A DNA stretch of 64,000 nucleotides from JAGQWW01 sp041392845 (GCA_041392845.1 JAWKLG010000027.1:32136-96135); one strand, 5' to 3'. Shown: positions 33,909-43,244, numbered from the stretch's first letter. The notes: generated by a model from the letters alone, not told the origin. Made by a program: numbers and translations.

Positions 33909-35351
33909 ATGATTAGATTATTACAAACCTTGTTTTTCTTATTTGTCATTTCAGTACTCAATGGACAGGCTCATTATCAGGTTTGGCCCTTTGGTTATGG
34001 AAATAATTTGGACAATTCATTTGGTATTAGTTTTTTGGACTTTAGGTATGGAGAGGTAAATGTTTATCCTGTTAAGGGGGTGGATAAATACAGTTTAGAT
34101 TCTGCTGGTAGTGCAATTTGTGCAGATGATGGTACTCCTTTGCTAATAGCAAATAATTGTGACATTCGAAATGCTGATTTCGAAATCATCCTAAACGGGG
34201 ATACCTTAAATCCTGGGCCATTGTATGAAAGTCATTGTGTAACATTTGGAATTTACCCTTCCCCACAATCATCCATAATGTTGCCTGGAATCTCAGATAG
34301 TTTATTTTACTTAGTGCATAAAAATGAATTTGTTTCTTCTTTTTACAGAGCAGCGGTTTCTGATAGCATCTATTTTTCAAAAATTAAAATGAACCACCTT
34401 GGAGAATTTGAATTGCTTGAAAAAAAGATCATAAGTGAGGCCTTAACCAATCCAGGTAGAATTTCCGCTACTAAAACTCGCAATGGAAAAGGGTGGTGGA
34501 TTAATTCAGTAAAATTCGCGACCAATGAATTTTTACTTTTTAGAATTGAAAATAACACGGTTATTGGTCCAATAAGTAGTAACATTGGGCCAGCCTTAAC
34601 CCAGGAAGAATTGGGAATTGCACAGGTTTCTTTCTCGCCTGATGGTTCTTTAATTGCATTCGGAACGGAAGAAAAAGGAATTTTTCTATTCCATTTTGAA
34701 AATGAAACAGGTAATGTTAAATCATATGAAAACTTTCACCTTCCAGATAACAAAAGAGGTGTAGGTCTTAATTTCTCGCCAAATGGTAGGTTTGTTTACG
34801 TTTCAACAGGAGAAGATCTTTACCAGGTTGATTTGCAAAATGATAATGAATTAGTCTTTTTGGCTCACCATTACGAGCCTGGCTCAAACGGATGGCCTGT
34901 AGGAATTGGGTTTATTTACCCCGGACCAGATTGTAGACTTTATATTGCTCCGGAATCTGCTACTTTTTACATGCATGTTATTCATTCTCCAAATGAAAAA
35001 GGATTGGATTGTGACCTCGAAATAAGGGCGATAAGAACACCTACCCGTATTTCAAATGATATCATTAATATTCCGAATGTAAATCATATTCAGCCATGTG
35101 ATAGCAGTATTCAATGGAATATTCCTTCAGGATTGAAGGAAGAAAAAGCTCATATGGATGAGATACTTTCTTTTCCAAATCCTTTCGTAGATGGTTTTGA
35201 ATTAACAAATTTTCCTGAAGGAATGACTCAGGTAGAACTTTCCATTTTTAGATCCTTTTGGTAAAAAGGTTTATCAAGGAAATATACTCAAAATGAATTT
35301 TTAAATCTTGAAGATTTACCTTCAGGGATGTATTATTTGGAGATATATTGA
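33909..35351 (+). pseudogene. T9SS-secreted beta-propeller-like protein, frameshifted in its sorting domain
   Basis: The first 451 codons are open: signal peptide MIRLLQTLFFLFVISVLNGQ, then repeated blade-like segments VSFSPDGSLIAFGTEEKGIF and NFSPNGRFVYVSTGEDLYQV, ending in a linker and LSFPNPFVDGFELTNFPEGM, the start of a type A T9SS sorting domain. After VELSIF the frame is lost in the T-run near 35247. In the next frame one reads LDPFGKKVYQGNILKMN, and after another one-base slip near 35299 NLEDLPSGMYYLEIY. Two indels therefore cut off the sorting signal, so the product as sequenced would reach the periplasm but not be recognised by T9SS. Both are in homopolymers, so sequencing error is possible. 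Confidence 0.8.
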
Positions 35352-37310
35352 AAAATCTAAAAAACAATTAAAATTGTAAACAATAATTTTAGATCTATAG
35401 TATTTTTATTGCAAGTTTCTCACCTTAGCTATTGATTAAATTTTAGGGTTCAATTGTTTCAAAAGATTTTTTGTCTATAATAAGGAAAAAGCAGAAGGTT
35501 TTCAATAAATTCGTCATTCGCCTCTAATTCATCATGAGTTGAAATCTTAGTGGTGAAGAAATTCTGCTGTAAATCTACAATTTAAAAAGGGTATAAAGCA
35601 TTATAAACGGAAAAGCAGAAACAAAATCAAAATATCCATCAGTCCTTATTTCTTTTTTCATTGGAGAAGAAATGAATGCTCTAAGAATGCGAAAAATTAT
35701 ACCCGTCATTTTGAACATTGAGTAGATGAATTTGGAAATATCTTGCCCTTAGTAACAATGTGAATACGAATTAGATGATTTATCGTAACATGAGCGATAC
35801 GATGAAGCATACTGGTAAGATTAAATCATGACTTTATTCAATGGAAAGCCGCATACCTTTTCAAAGAGTGTGGAGGTATTATCTAATCATGGAACGAAAT
35901 AGTTGTTACAACTATGAACAATCATTCAATATACTTTCGAGAGTGGGCCAGCATGATTTTAAAGTGGAAAATTGTTTACAATGCTCAAATATTAGAAGAT
36001 GTAATTATAGAAAAAATTGCTGAATCGCTTTGCCCTTTGGAGTTTACAATAGTAGTAGGCTGGCATCACGATAGTACAGATAGTATTTTCATAGATAATT
36101 CGTCTGAACTTTTATTGATAGCTTATGTAAAACAAAAATCCTTAGGGTATTAAAAAACCTGGCAAGGATATGAAATCAAAGAAGGTAGTTTATACTTCAT
36201 CACAAGTGAATTCTTTTGAAGAAAAGAAGGTTCTCTTATTTTTTAACCCTGGACAACCAGTTTATTCTAATATCGAATAATGGTATCCTCGAACTAAAAG
36301 ACCTCGGTCCTTCCTTTTATGGATCAAATATTACAGGTTCAAACTGAAAAAACTGAAGAATAATATTTCATGCGCTCTAATAAATGCTGGCTTGAAATAT
36401 TCTTTAGCAAAGTCAACATGGGAGTTCTTAGTTCAAAGATCTTGCAACCCAAATTGTTTTACTGACCTTAAATTTTACCTTTCCGAATTTTGTTTGAGTT
36501 TTAAAAATGTTACTAAAATAAAGTTTAGGGAAATAGATTAAAAATGAAAATGCTCCTAGAATTAAAACTTCCGGTTACTATAAAGAATCATTTTATGGAA
36601 ATAATAAATTAGATGATTTGGTCATGGAATATTCCCTTCCCTTTACATAAGTGGATTCATGGATGGGAAAGGTATACGAATTCCTTCTAAAGATGCTAAT
36701 TATGGTGTCTTCTACACCTATCGTTTGAAGATTTTTCCATACTGAAAATTGGCGGTAACATACATCCCATCAGATTACATTGAATTTGACAGATTTTTTG
36801 TCAGATCTTTTTATCCGTTGTCAAAATTTCTTTTTTATAACAATTACTTCATGAAGAAAAATGCAACAAAAATTACACCAATACCTTGTTGAAAGGGATT
36901 TATTCCAGGAATTATTTGACTCGTATTTGAAGAAAATAACTGGAGGCGTACCAACTTTTAGTTCAAAATTTTAATCAAAAGAGATTGCATTTTCCCTAAT
37001 CCTCGGAGAGGTGAACCTTTCATGAATGACTTGCGGTTAATTCTGCATTTGGACACTTTCTACAAAAATTTATGCCCAAAACAGTTTTTCGAACTCCAAT
37101 TAGGGATTCCTTCTTCAAGGTGTTTGCTTAGGTTAGCTGGTGAAGGTTATTCTTAAATTAGGTTTTAATTTAAGATTATTGATTTCTCTTGAATGGAGCA
37201 TTTCCTTGATATTGATATATTATCATGAATTTTTTCAACAATCTCTTTCATGAAGGTATGATTTTCCTTGCTTTAAAAATAATAAAAGGACTAATTCCCT
37301 ATAGCTTGTG
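35352..37310. other. Gene-poor region with coding-like fragments
   Basis: No intact gene over 80 codons has a recognisable product. Coding-like strings interrupted by stops include WQGYEIKEGSLYFITSEFF (near 36155-36215), SGYYKESFYGNNKLDDLVME (near 36570-36625) and DGKGIRIPSKDANYGVFYTY (near 36660-36730), all on the plus strand. The longest frames are 60-79 codons (35841-36023, 35914-36153). I interpret it as one or more decayed plus-strand genes, possibly secreted proteins, enclosed with the broken T9SS gene by the inverted composite repeats at 33489 and 37311. Confidence 0.5.
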
Positions 37311-37433
37311 GGAATTTCCCATATTACAAAGAATAACAGGCTGGAGGAGCTTTCCGACTGGTATTTGGAATTTACGGATTAGGTTTACGATTTACGTGGC
37401 CTTTAAAAGAAAAACGAATGGCGAATAGCGAAT
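37311..37433. repeat. R17-R3-R10 composite repeat, inverted copy
   Basis: GGAATTTCCCATATTACAAA, CTGGAGGAGCTTTCC, GGAATTTACGGATTAGG, TTTACGATTTACG, AAACGAATGGCGAATAGCG: the reverse-complement order of 33489-33615. Followed by ATTCAAGCTGTTATATGATAG, which recurs at about 56790-56812 after another R10. Confidence 0.83.
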
Positions 37434-37810
37434 ATCCAGCAATCAGAACTTATTCAAGCTGTTATATGATAGAAAAATGAATAGTCCTTTTTAAATATTC
37501 ATTGGTTTTAATTGCACGGTGTCCTCTTGCTTCCTTCCCTTCCTTAAAAGAGGATAAACCGATGGTAACTGATTGGGATATCTAGATGCTAGCCTCAGAA
37601 CTCGATGCCACTTCAGACTCGTCACTTGACCTTACTTACTGTCTGAAGACCTGCATGACCTTGGGTGTTTTGAGATACTGACCTCCAGGGTCATTGACTT
37701 TGGTTCATGGGCTAGATATTTACTAGGTCATACGATGTTCTTGCGATTCTGTGAGAAATTCCCTCAGGGTCAAGTCACCTTAGTTTTCTTTTGAAATACT
37801 AAATGCTGGA

Positions 37811-38116
37811 AATTTGGTTCGTCATTCGTCACTCGTCACTTGAGTTGGGGAATCTTACTGGTCTGAAGACCTGCCTGTACTCCAGGTACAATTTTGAAAA
37901 ATTGTACCAGCATTCCATTTTGCCAATGGCTACCGTTAACGGCCAAAAGCCGCTCGTCATTTGTCACTCGTACTTTGTCATTTGATCACTTGTCTGAGAC
38001 CCATGTACCCAGGTACAATTTTGAAAAATTGTACCAGCGATATTTTTCGAGCCCCCGAGCAAACGAGCACCAGAACGGCCTCCGACCTCCGAGCACACGA
38101 GCACGAGCCCCCAGCA
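37811..38116. repeat. R1-R12-R4-R1-R12-R5 mosaic upstream of the Crp/Fnr pseudogene
   Basis: CGTCATTCGTCACTCGTCAC (R1), then R12 from 37860: GTCTGAAGACCTGCCTGTAC, GTACAATTTTGAAAAATTGT and ACCAGCATTCCATTTTGCC. Next come an R4 phrase AACGGCCAAAAGCC, R1 again, a second R12 core (38012-38035) and R5 (GAGCCCCCGAGCAAACGAGC). The region 37434-37810 upstream shows only loose words such as GACCTGCATGACC and no gene. Confidence 0.78.
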
Positions 38117-38137
38117 TTTTTTCCTTATCTTAACCCA

Positions 38138-38715
38138 ATGGAATACGACATAGCAAACCTTATCGGTAAATTTTTGACCTTGAGTCAGGAGGAAGCAGAT
38201 GCTTTGAGGGCAGGAATTCCTGTCAAATCGTTTGAAAAAGGGACGATTTTATTGCGGGAAGGTCAGATAGCGCGCGATTCTTATTTTAATCTAAAGGGTT
38301 GTGTACGAAAGTATTATCTAGTCAATGGAGAGGAAAAACTACTGAGTTTTTTACGGAAGAATAATCCATCGCTTCACTTCAAAGCTATTCGCTTAAAGTG
38401 CCGGCCAATCATTATTTTGAATGTGTGGAAGATTGTGTATTGGCAGTGCTGAATTACGACAAGGAGCTGGAATTGTATAAAAAGATTCCTGCTTTTGAAT
38501 CACTGTGCCGTGTGTCAGTGGAAGAGGAATTTGGGAAACAACAGGAAGCGTTGGCAGCTTTTATCACCAGTAGTCCCGAAGATCGGTATTTGAATCTGTT
38601 GGAAAATCGTCCTGATCTTTTGATGCGTGTTCCGCAATACCATTTGGCTAGTTACCTTGGTGTAAAACCGGAATCCTTGAGCCGTATTAAAAAACGACTG
38701 GCAGCAAAACGTTGA
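38138..38715 (+). pseudogene. Crp/Fnr family regulator (cAMP-binding-like), broken
   Basis: Starts MEYDIANLIGKFLTLSQEEA with a normal cyclic-nucleotide-binding-like fold (FEKGTILLREGQIARDSYFN, LKGCVRKYYLVNGEEK). In the TTTTTTA run near 38349 the frame shifts; the expected continuation FTEE-SIASLQSYSLKVPAN is in another frame and also contains a TAA. The last 100 codons are open again (NHYFECVEDCVLAVLNYD, then YLNLLENRPDLLMRVPQYHL and a C-terminal helix-turn-helix LASYLGVKPESLSRIKKRL). So one frameshift and one nonsense change inactivate an otherwise traceable regulator of about 190 residues. Its original targets are unknown; the neighbouring reductase/DUF4386 genes are candidates. Confidence 0.85.
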
Positions 38716-39168
38716 TCAAAAGTGTAGTTTCATCCCTTCATGACTGGAGGTGAATCCCAATTTTTCATAAAATGAAATGGCTTCTGGCCTTCTTTTGTCC
38801 GTAGTCAGTTGTAGAAGATGTGCTCCATTTTCTTTTGAATATCGAATGATCCAATCAAACATCAGAGTTCCCAATCCACTTCCCCGTTGGTCCTTCCTTA
38901 CCCTTACTGCCTCGACCTGTGCCCTCATTCCGCCTGTATAGGTTAAATACTGAATAAAACTCAGTTGAAAGGTGCCTAATATTTCTCCGGTTTCACTTTC
39001 AACCACCATTAAATTTTGGTTGGAATCGCTTTTTATTTTCAAAAAAGCAGCCTGGTATTTTTCGTAATCATTACTACCAATGTTTTCTCTGGTACTTCCC
39101 AGCTTGTCATCATTTAAAAGGGCTATCATGGCCGGTAGATCTTTTTCGGTCGCTTTCCTGAATTTCAT
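38716..39168 (-). CDS. GNAT family N-acetyltransferase
   Basis: 150 residues. The acetyl-CoA-binding motif A is VRVRKDQRGSGLGTLMFDWI near residue 95 (R-x-x-G-x-G), preceded by the central strand GEILGTFQLSFI and followed by GAHLLQLTTDKRRPEAISFY and EKLGFTSSHEGMKL, the classic motif B. It would transfer acetyl to an amine of a small molecule or protein; the substrate is not evident. Its stop codon directly abuts the stop of the broken Crp/Fnr gene on the other strand (38715/38716). Confidence 0.9.
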   Translation of the reverse strand: MKFRKATEKDLPAMIALLNDDKLGSTRENIGSNDYEKYQAAFLKIKSDSNQNLMVVESETGEILGTFQLSFIQYLTYTGGMRAQVEAVRVRKDQRGSGLGTLMFDWIIRYSKENGAHLLQLTTDKRRPEAISFYEKLGFTSSHEGMKLHF

Positions 39169-39229
39169 TTTTTAAAAAATATGGCATTTAAAAGCTCAAA
39201 ATAAAGTTTAAAAATAGGATGAAAGATGA

Positions 39230-39255
39230 AAAAAGTTGGGTCCCTAAAGACCCAA
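39230..39255 (-). terminator. Rho-independent terminator
   Basis: Minus strand TTGGGTC, loop TTTAGG, GACCCAA, then CTTTTTTC. It overlaps the stop codon of the 22-residue frame at 39244-39312 and lies downstream of the MDR gene. Confidence 0.8.
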
Positions 39256-39312
39256 CAGATAAAATCCGATAGTTATCATCAAAACAATCAAGATTATTAT
39301 TTGAGATAGCAT
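39244..39312 (-). CDS. Possible 22-residue membrane peptide
   Basis: ATG at 39312, 11 bp after the MDR gene, then 22 codons (MLSQIIILIVLMITIGFYLL plus GL) and TAG. Almost every residue is hydrophobic, forming one predicted membrane helix. The stop lies inside the terminator hairpin loop. Tiny membrane peptides of this kind exist, but so short a frame could arise by chance; the tight fit between the upstream stop and the terminator is the only support. Confidence 0.3.
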   Translation of the reverse strand: MLSQIIILIVLMITIGFYLLGL

Positions 39313-39323
39313 GTTGAAATTTT

Positions 39324-40280
39324 TTAAATGATGTTGATGGCAACATTACCGGCTTTGTCTCCTTTTTCCACATAAGCATGCGCTTCAGCAAGCTGCTCCA
39401 TGGGAAAGGTTTTGTCGATTACACTTTTGAATTGGCCTTTTGCAATGATGGAAGCGATGATCTTCAGATTCTCTTTGCTGCCTTTCATAACTCCCGCTAC
39501 AATTCTTTTCTTTTCACTTTTCTTTCCAAAAAAGATTTTTCCATAATCTGAACCGGCAGCATTGGCGGCAACATACATCGCATCAGCTTGCATCACAGCC
39601 TTACAATCTTTGAAAGAAGTTTTTCCGGAAACATTGAAAATGAGGTCATACTTTTTATCCGTTTTCAAAAAGTCCTCTTTTTTATAATCAATTACCTGAT
39701 CTGCTCCAATTTCTGAAACCATTTTCGCTTTACTACCACTACAAACCGCCGTTACAGTCGCTCCAAAGGCCTTGGCCAATTGAACAGCCGCAGTCCCCAC
39801 CGATCCGGAAGCACCATGAATCAATATTTCCTGACCTTCGACTATTTTTCCTTTCTGAAGAAAATAAAGGGCAGTCAAAGCACCAACCGGAATGGTAGAA
39901 GCTTCCGAAAGGGAAATGTTATCCGGCAACTTGGCGATGTGCGCATTTTCATCCATCACAAAATACTCGGCATAGGTTCCGGAACCTGTTCCTGTAGATC
40001 CAAAAACTCTGTCTCCGGTTTTGAATTCTGTAACTTTTGTCCCTACACTTTCTACTACTCCTGAAAACTCATGTCCCAATACAGGATTTTTAGGTTTGAA
40101 AAGGCCGCTCATAAATCTGATGGGGAATGGACTTCCTTTTCTTACAAGGGTGTCGCCTATGGTTACGCTGGTATGGTGGATTCTTACCAATACTTGGTTT
40201 TCATTGGCAACAGGATTATTGATTTCTTTTGAAACAAGCACTTCCGGCTTGCCATATTGCTGATATATTACTGCTTTCAT
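39324..40280 (-). CDS. NAD(P)-dependent alcohol dehydrogenase/quinone reductase (MDR family)
   Basis: 318 residues. GroES domain with NQVLVRIHHTSVTIGDTLVR and VLGHEFSGVVESVGTKVTEF, then the cofactor site ILIHGASGSVGTAAVQLAKA near residue 152. No zinc-binding Cys cluster, so the zinc-independent branch. Likely NADPH-dependent reduction of a quinone or alkenal. Paralogous to 20121-21101 (shared FKPKNPVLGHEF and FKPRNPVPGMEI segments), with an intact C-terminus AHAYVEKGDKAGNVAINII. The DUF4386 gene lies 53 bp upstream on the same strand, so co-transcription is likely. Confidence 0.92.
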   Translation of the reverse strand: MKAVIYQQYGKPEVLVSKEINNPVANENQVLVRIHHTSVTIGDTLVRKGSPFPIRFMSGLFKPKNPVLGHEFSGVVESVGTKVTEFKTGDRVFGSTGTGSGTYAEYFVMDENAHIAKLPDNISLSEASTIPVGALTALYFLQKGKIVEGQEILIHGASGSVGTAAVQLAKAFGATVTAVCSGSKAKMVSEIGADQVIDYKKEDFLKTDKKYDLIFNVSGKTSFKDCKAVMQADAMYVAANAAGSDYGKIFFGKKSEKKRIVAGVMKGSKENLKIIASIIAKGQFKSVIDKTFPMEQLAEAHAYVEKGDKAGNVAINII

Positions 40281-40333
40281 GATATTTATATTTTTGATGC
40301 TGGAATCTGTTTGATGGATTCTCGCTATGATTT

Positions 40334-41023
40334 TTAAAACTTTTTAAATAATAAATAAAGGGTGATCGTGAATTCTGCCAATACTGCTGTGAAAAGCAAC
40401 ATCATTTCTGAAAAGGCAGCATATTCCGGGAAAAGGAAATTAACTAGGCAGTCGCCCAGGTAAGTCATTGCTCCTACTGCAAGCAGGTAGGCCAACCAGT
40501 TTGGAAACAAGTCTGACTTTTTAAATAGGTAACTTAAAATTAGGCAACTCATTCCAAAGAAAACTCCGCTAATCAAGTAACCGTATTCGTGTGATTTCAA
40601 AGAAAATAACACCATTTCAAACAATTGCTCACTACTGTTCGCATTGAATGGAATACTTCCATCCAGCATCAGAACTGGCTCAAAGTGGTGAAGCATGTTG
40701 AGTGCGATAATGGATGCCTGAACCAAGCGAAAGAATGCAGCCATCAAGGCCAGGTTTTTAGAAGCTGGCTTGAGTAGTACATAAAAAGTTAGTGCCACCA
40801 CGATGTCGCAAACAATCATGATGAGGTCACTGACGAATCCCATTTTAAAAAGGAAAAGGTTGTTTAAAATGTTTTCAGCTGTTAGGGCAGGATTGGTGAA
40901 ATCTACCAATGCTTCCCTGACAAACAAGCCGCTGAACAATCCGCAAAAGATAATGGCCAAATACATCAGACCGGTAACTCTTGCATACTTTACTGTCGAA
41001 TTTTTAAATGATAAAACTTGCAT
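40334..41023 (-). CDS. DUF4386 family membrane protein
   Basis: 229 residues with six hydrophobic segments: VTGLMYLAIIFCGLFSGLFV (about 16-35), MGFVSDLIMIVCDIVVALTF (about 60), LMAAFFRLVQASIIALNML (about 95), YGYLISGVFFGMSCLILSYL (about 150), NWLAYLLAVGAMTYLGDCLV (about 178) and LLFTAVLAEFTITLYLLF (about 208). This layout, with RVTGLMYL near the N-terminus, is typical of DUF4386. Role unknown; often found next to oxidoreductases or regulators, as here with the quinone-reductase-like gene downstream and a broken Crp/Fnr regulator nearby. Confidence 0.85.
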   Translation of the reverse strand: MQVLSFKNSTVKYARVTGLMYLAIIFCGLFSGLFVREALVDFTNPALTAENILNNLFLFKMGFVSDLIMIVCDIVVALTFYVLLKPASKNLALMAAFFRLVQASIIALNMLHHFEPVLMLDGSIPFNANSSEQLFEMVLFSLKSHEYGYLISGVFFGMSCLILSYLFKKSDLFPNWLAYLLAVGAMTYLGDCLVNFLFPEYAAFSEMMLLFTAVLAEFTITLYLLFKKF

Positions 41024-41061
41024 AATCTTAGTGTTTTAAGGTTTTGATGATTTTGATAATG

Positions 41062-41069
41062 CAAAGTTC
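41062..41069 (-). promoter_or_regulatory. Putative -7 box for the DUF4386 gene
   Basis: Minus strand GAACTTTG, one mismatch from TAnnTTTG, 38 bp before the start. The same GAACTTTG word precedes the M1 peptidase gene (59359-59366). Confidence 0.35.
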
Positions 41070-41110
41070 GACCACCCAAAAATGGATTCCATTGACTTTG
41101 GTTAAGAAGT

Positions 41111-41240
41111 GTGCTGGGTACTGGTTACTAGGTGCTAGGTACTAGGTTCTGGGTGCTGGATTCTGTTTTTTTTACCAAAAGAAGGCGTCATTCCGGCCTC
41201 CGAGCCGGAATTTGGTTACGCTTGCTAGTATGGATTCTTA
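41111..41240. repeat. R2 and R8 repeats
   Basis: R2 at 41111-41161 (GTGCTGGGTACTGG ... GGTTCTGGGTGCTGG), then R8 at 41184-41240 (GTCATTCCGGCCTCCGAGCC, GGAATTTGGTTACGC, TAGTATGGATTC), the same R8 core as in the 237-bp composites. Confidence 0.8.
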
Positions 41241-41325
41241 GGGGCTTGAAGTTGGATGATAGATGCTGGACACTTGATTCTGTATGCCAACTCGTCACTC
41301 GTCACTTAAGATGGGGAATCTTACT

Positions 41326-41687
41326 GGTCTGAAGACCTGCCTGTACTCTGGGTACAATTTTGAAAAATTGTACCAGCATTCTATTTTGCCAATGGCCAAC
41401 GGCCAACGGCCAAAAGCCAACTCGTCATTCGTCACTCGTACTTCGTCATTTGATCACTGGTCTGAAGACCTGCCTGTACTCTGGGTACAATTTTGAAAAA
41501 TTGTATCAGCATTCCATTTTGCCAATGGCCAAAAGCCGACTCGTCATTCGTCACTCGTCATTCGTCATTGGATCACTGGTCTGAAGACCTGCCTGTACTC
41601 TGGGTACAATTTTGAAAAATTGTACCAGCATTCCATTTTGCCAATGGCCAACAGCCAAAGGCCAAAAGCCGACTCGTCACTCGTCAT
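41326..41687. repeat. Array of three R12-R4-R1 units
   Basis: Units begin with GGTCTGAAGACCTGCCTGTA at 41326, 41459 and 41578 (spacing 133 and 119 bp). Each has the palindrome GTACAATTTTGAAAAATTGT, then ACCAGCATT(C)CATTTTGCC, an R4 phrase (AATGGCCAACGGCCAAAAGC) and R1 (CGTCATTCGTCACTCGTC). The last R1 reaches the ferredoxin stop codon at 41684. A fourth copy is at 37860. Confidence 0.88.
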
Positions 41688-41926
41688 TTGCCGGAGGCAC
41701 TTGCCTTCACCTGTATAATCTTCACCGGACAAGCTGCAGCAGCTTTCTCGATCGCTTCCAGGTCGGAAGTAAAGGATAGCTTGGAAGTATGAAATCCGCG
41801 TTTTTCATTGCTGTGGAGCAAAACTGATTTGCCGTCCTTTTTGGACATGCGAAAATTTTCAGGATTGAGTTCGGCGCAGTAGTTACAGCCGATACATTTT
41901 TCTCGTTGGAGGGTGATTACGACCAT
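41684..41926 (-). CDS. Ferredoxin, 4Fe-4S type
   Basis: 80 residues. LQREKCIGCNYCAELNPENF supplies Cys 11, 14 and 17, and AAACPVKIIQV near residue 67 the fourth Cys, giving a single [4Fe-4S] cluster of the ferredoxin_13/Fer4_15 type. It overlaps the U32 peptidase gene by 10 bp, so it is translationally coupled and probably supplies electrons to or shares a complex with that enzyme. The stop TGA is the first triplet of an R1 repeat (AAATGACGAG). Compact and complete. Confidence 0.92.
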   Translation of the reverse strand: MVVITLQREKCIGCNYCAELNPENFRMSKKDGKSVLLHSNEKRGFHTSKLSFTSDLEAIEKAAAACPVKIIQVKASASGK

Positions 41927-43170
41927 TCCGATGCTACGATTTTGTAGAGTTTGTCAGATGGACGAATTTTAAAATCTACAGGGATGGAGATGATGCTTCC
42001 TTTGCCTGCTTTTTCCAATACGTTTCCATTATCATTTCTGATTTCAGCAACGGTGAATTCCTGGGCACCGGTGGTGGGTCCTGTAACAAGCATTTTGTCG
42101 CCAACAGCTACATCATAGGCATCAACAGAAAATTCTCCGATGCGTAATTTGGAAAAATAACTGCGTCCCTTTCCTACAAACACTTTTTTCTGAGTGGCCA
42201 TGCTTCCATTAGAAACCGACCATTCTCCCAGTTTTTGTCCAAGGTAATAGCCATCCCAAAATCCTCGATTGTAGACGGTACTAAGTCTTTCCATCCATCC
42301 TTCTACTTTTTCCTGGTCGAACGTTCCATCTGAAATTGCATCAATAGCCTCACGGTAACATTTGGTGGTGGTTGCCACATATTCAGGAGCCCTTCCTCTA
42401 CCTTCCAACTTTAAAACTTTTACTCCGGCATCAACGATTTGATCTAAAAATCCAATGGTGCACAAGTCCTTGGGTGACATCATGTATTCATTGTCTATTT
42501 CGATCTCAAAACCTGATTCCTGGTCGATGACGGTATATTTTTTCCTGCAATTTTGTTTGCAAGCACCCCGGTTGGCAGAACTGTTGTGCGAATGAAGACT
42601 CAAATAACATTTTCCCGAGACAGCCATACATAAGGCACCATGTCCGAAAATTTCAATTTCAATCAGATTGCCATTGGGACCTTTGATTTGTTCTTTCTCA
42701 ATGGTATCGACAATTTTTTTCACCTGGCTGATGCTCAATTCCCGACTCAAAACCATGGTATCTGCAAAAAGGGAATAAAACTTCACCGTTTCCGCATTGG
42801 TAATATTTACCTGAGTTGAGACATGCAACTCCAATCCAATTTCCCTTGCATAGGCCATTACTGCCTGGTCTGCACCAATGATGGCGGTTATGCCTGCCTC
42901 CTTGGCTGCATTCATTATGGTCTTGATCAAAGAAAGGTCGTGATCGTAAATGATGGTATTCAAAGTAAGGTAGGTACGAACTCCGGCTTTCTTGCATCGC
43001 CTAACAATCTCATACAAATCGTCTATCGTAAAATTGATAGAAGACCTGGCCCGCATATTCAGCTGACTCACTCCAAAATAAACGGAATCTGCTCCATTGT
43101 CAATCGCGGCCTGTAAAGATTCAAAGCTCCCTGCCGGAGCCATCAATTCTATTTTTCCATCTCTGGTCAT
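41917..43170 (-). CDS. Peptidase U32 family protein (TrhP/RlhA-type RNA hydroxylation)
   Basis: 417 residues. Opens with KIELMAPAGSFESLQAAIDN and GADSVYFGVSQLNMRARS, the U32 core. The cysteine cluster GHGALCMAVSGKCYLSL (about 170-186) and GACKQNCRKKY (about 200) is conserved in family members that act in tRNA or rRNA 5-hydroxylation. The C-terminal U32_C-like domain (about 320-417) has VGDKMLVTGPTTGAQEF. Although named peptidases, E. coli YegQ (TrhP) and RlhA hydroxylate tRNA uridine-34 and 23S rRNA; which applies here is not decided. Forms an operon with the ferredoxin gene. Confidence 0.9.
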   Translation of the reverse strand: MTRDGKIELMAPAGSFESLQAAIDNGADSVYFGVSQLNMRARSSINFTIDDLYEIVRRCKKAGVRTYLTLNTIIYDHDLSLIKTIMNAAKEAGITAIIGADQAVMAYAREIGLELHVSTQVNITNAETVKFYSLFADTMVLSRELSISQVKKIVDTIEKEQIKGPNGNLIEIEIFGHGALCMAVSGKCYLSLHSHNSSANRGACKQNCRKKYTVIDQESGFEIEIDNEYMMSPKDLCTIGFLDQIVDAGVKVLKLEGRGRAPEYVATTTKCYREAIDAISDGTFDQEKVEGWMERLSTVYNRGFWDGYYLGQKLGEWSVSNGSMATQKKVFVGKGRSYFSKLRIGEFSVDAYDVAVGDKMLVTGPTTGAQEFTVAEIRNDNGNVLEKAGKGSIISIPVDFKIRPSDKLYKIVASEWS

Positions 43171-43192
43171 CCTTCCTGATTTTTTTGCGCCG

Positions 43193-43200
43193 CAAAATTA
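43193..43200 (-). promoter_or_regulatory. Putative -7 box for the U32/ferredoxin operon
   Basis: Minus strand TAATTTTG, a perfect TAnnTTTG, 23 bp before the ATG. The adjoining GCGGCGC palindrome could be an operator. Confidence 0.45.
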
Positions 43201-43244
43201 GGAAGGTGGAGTGGGGGAAGGGATGACGAGGATCACCGGGGGGA

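Noticed and set aside
35841..36153. Two overlapping 60-79 codon frames in the decayed region
   Set aside because: No recognisable domain, no start signals, and surrounding coding-like strings are in other frames; kept only as evidence of decay.
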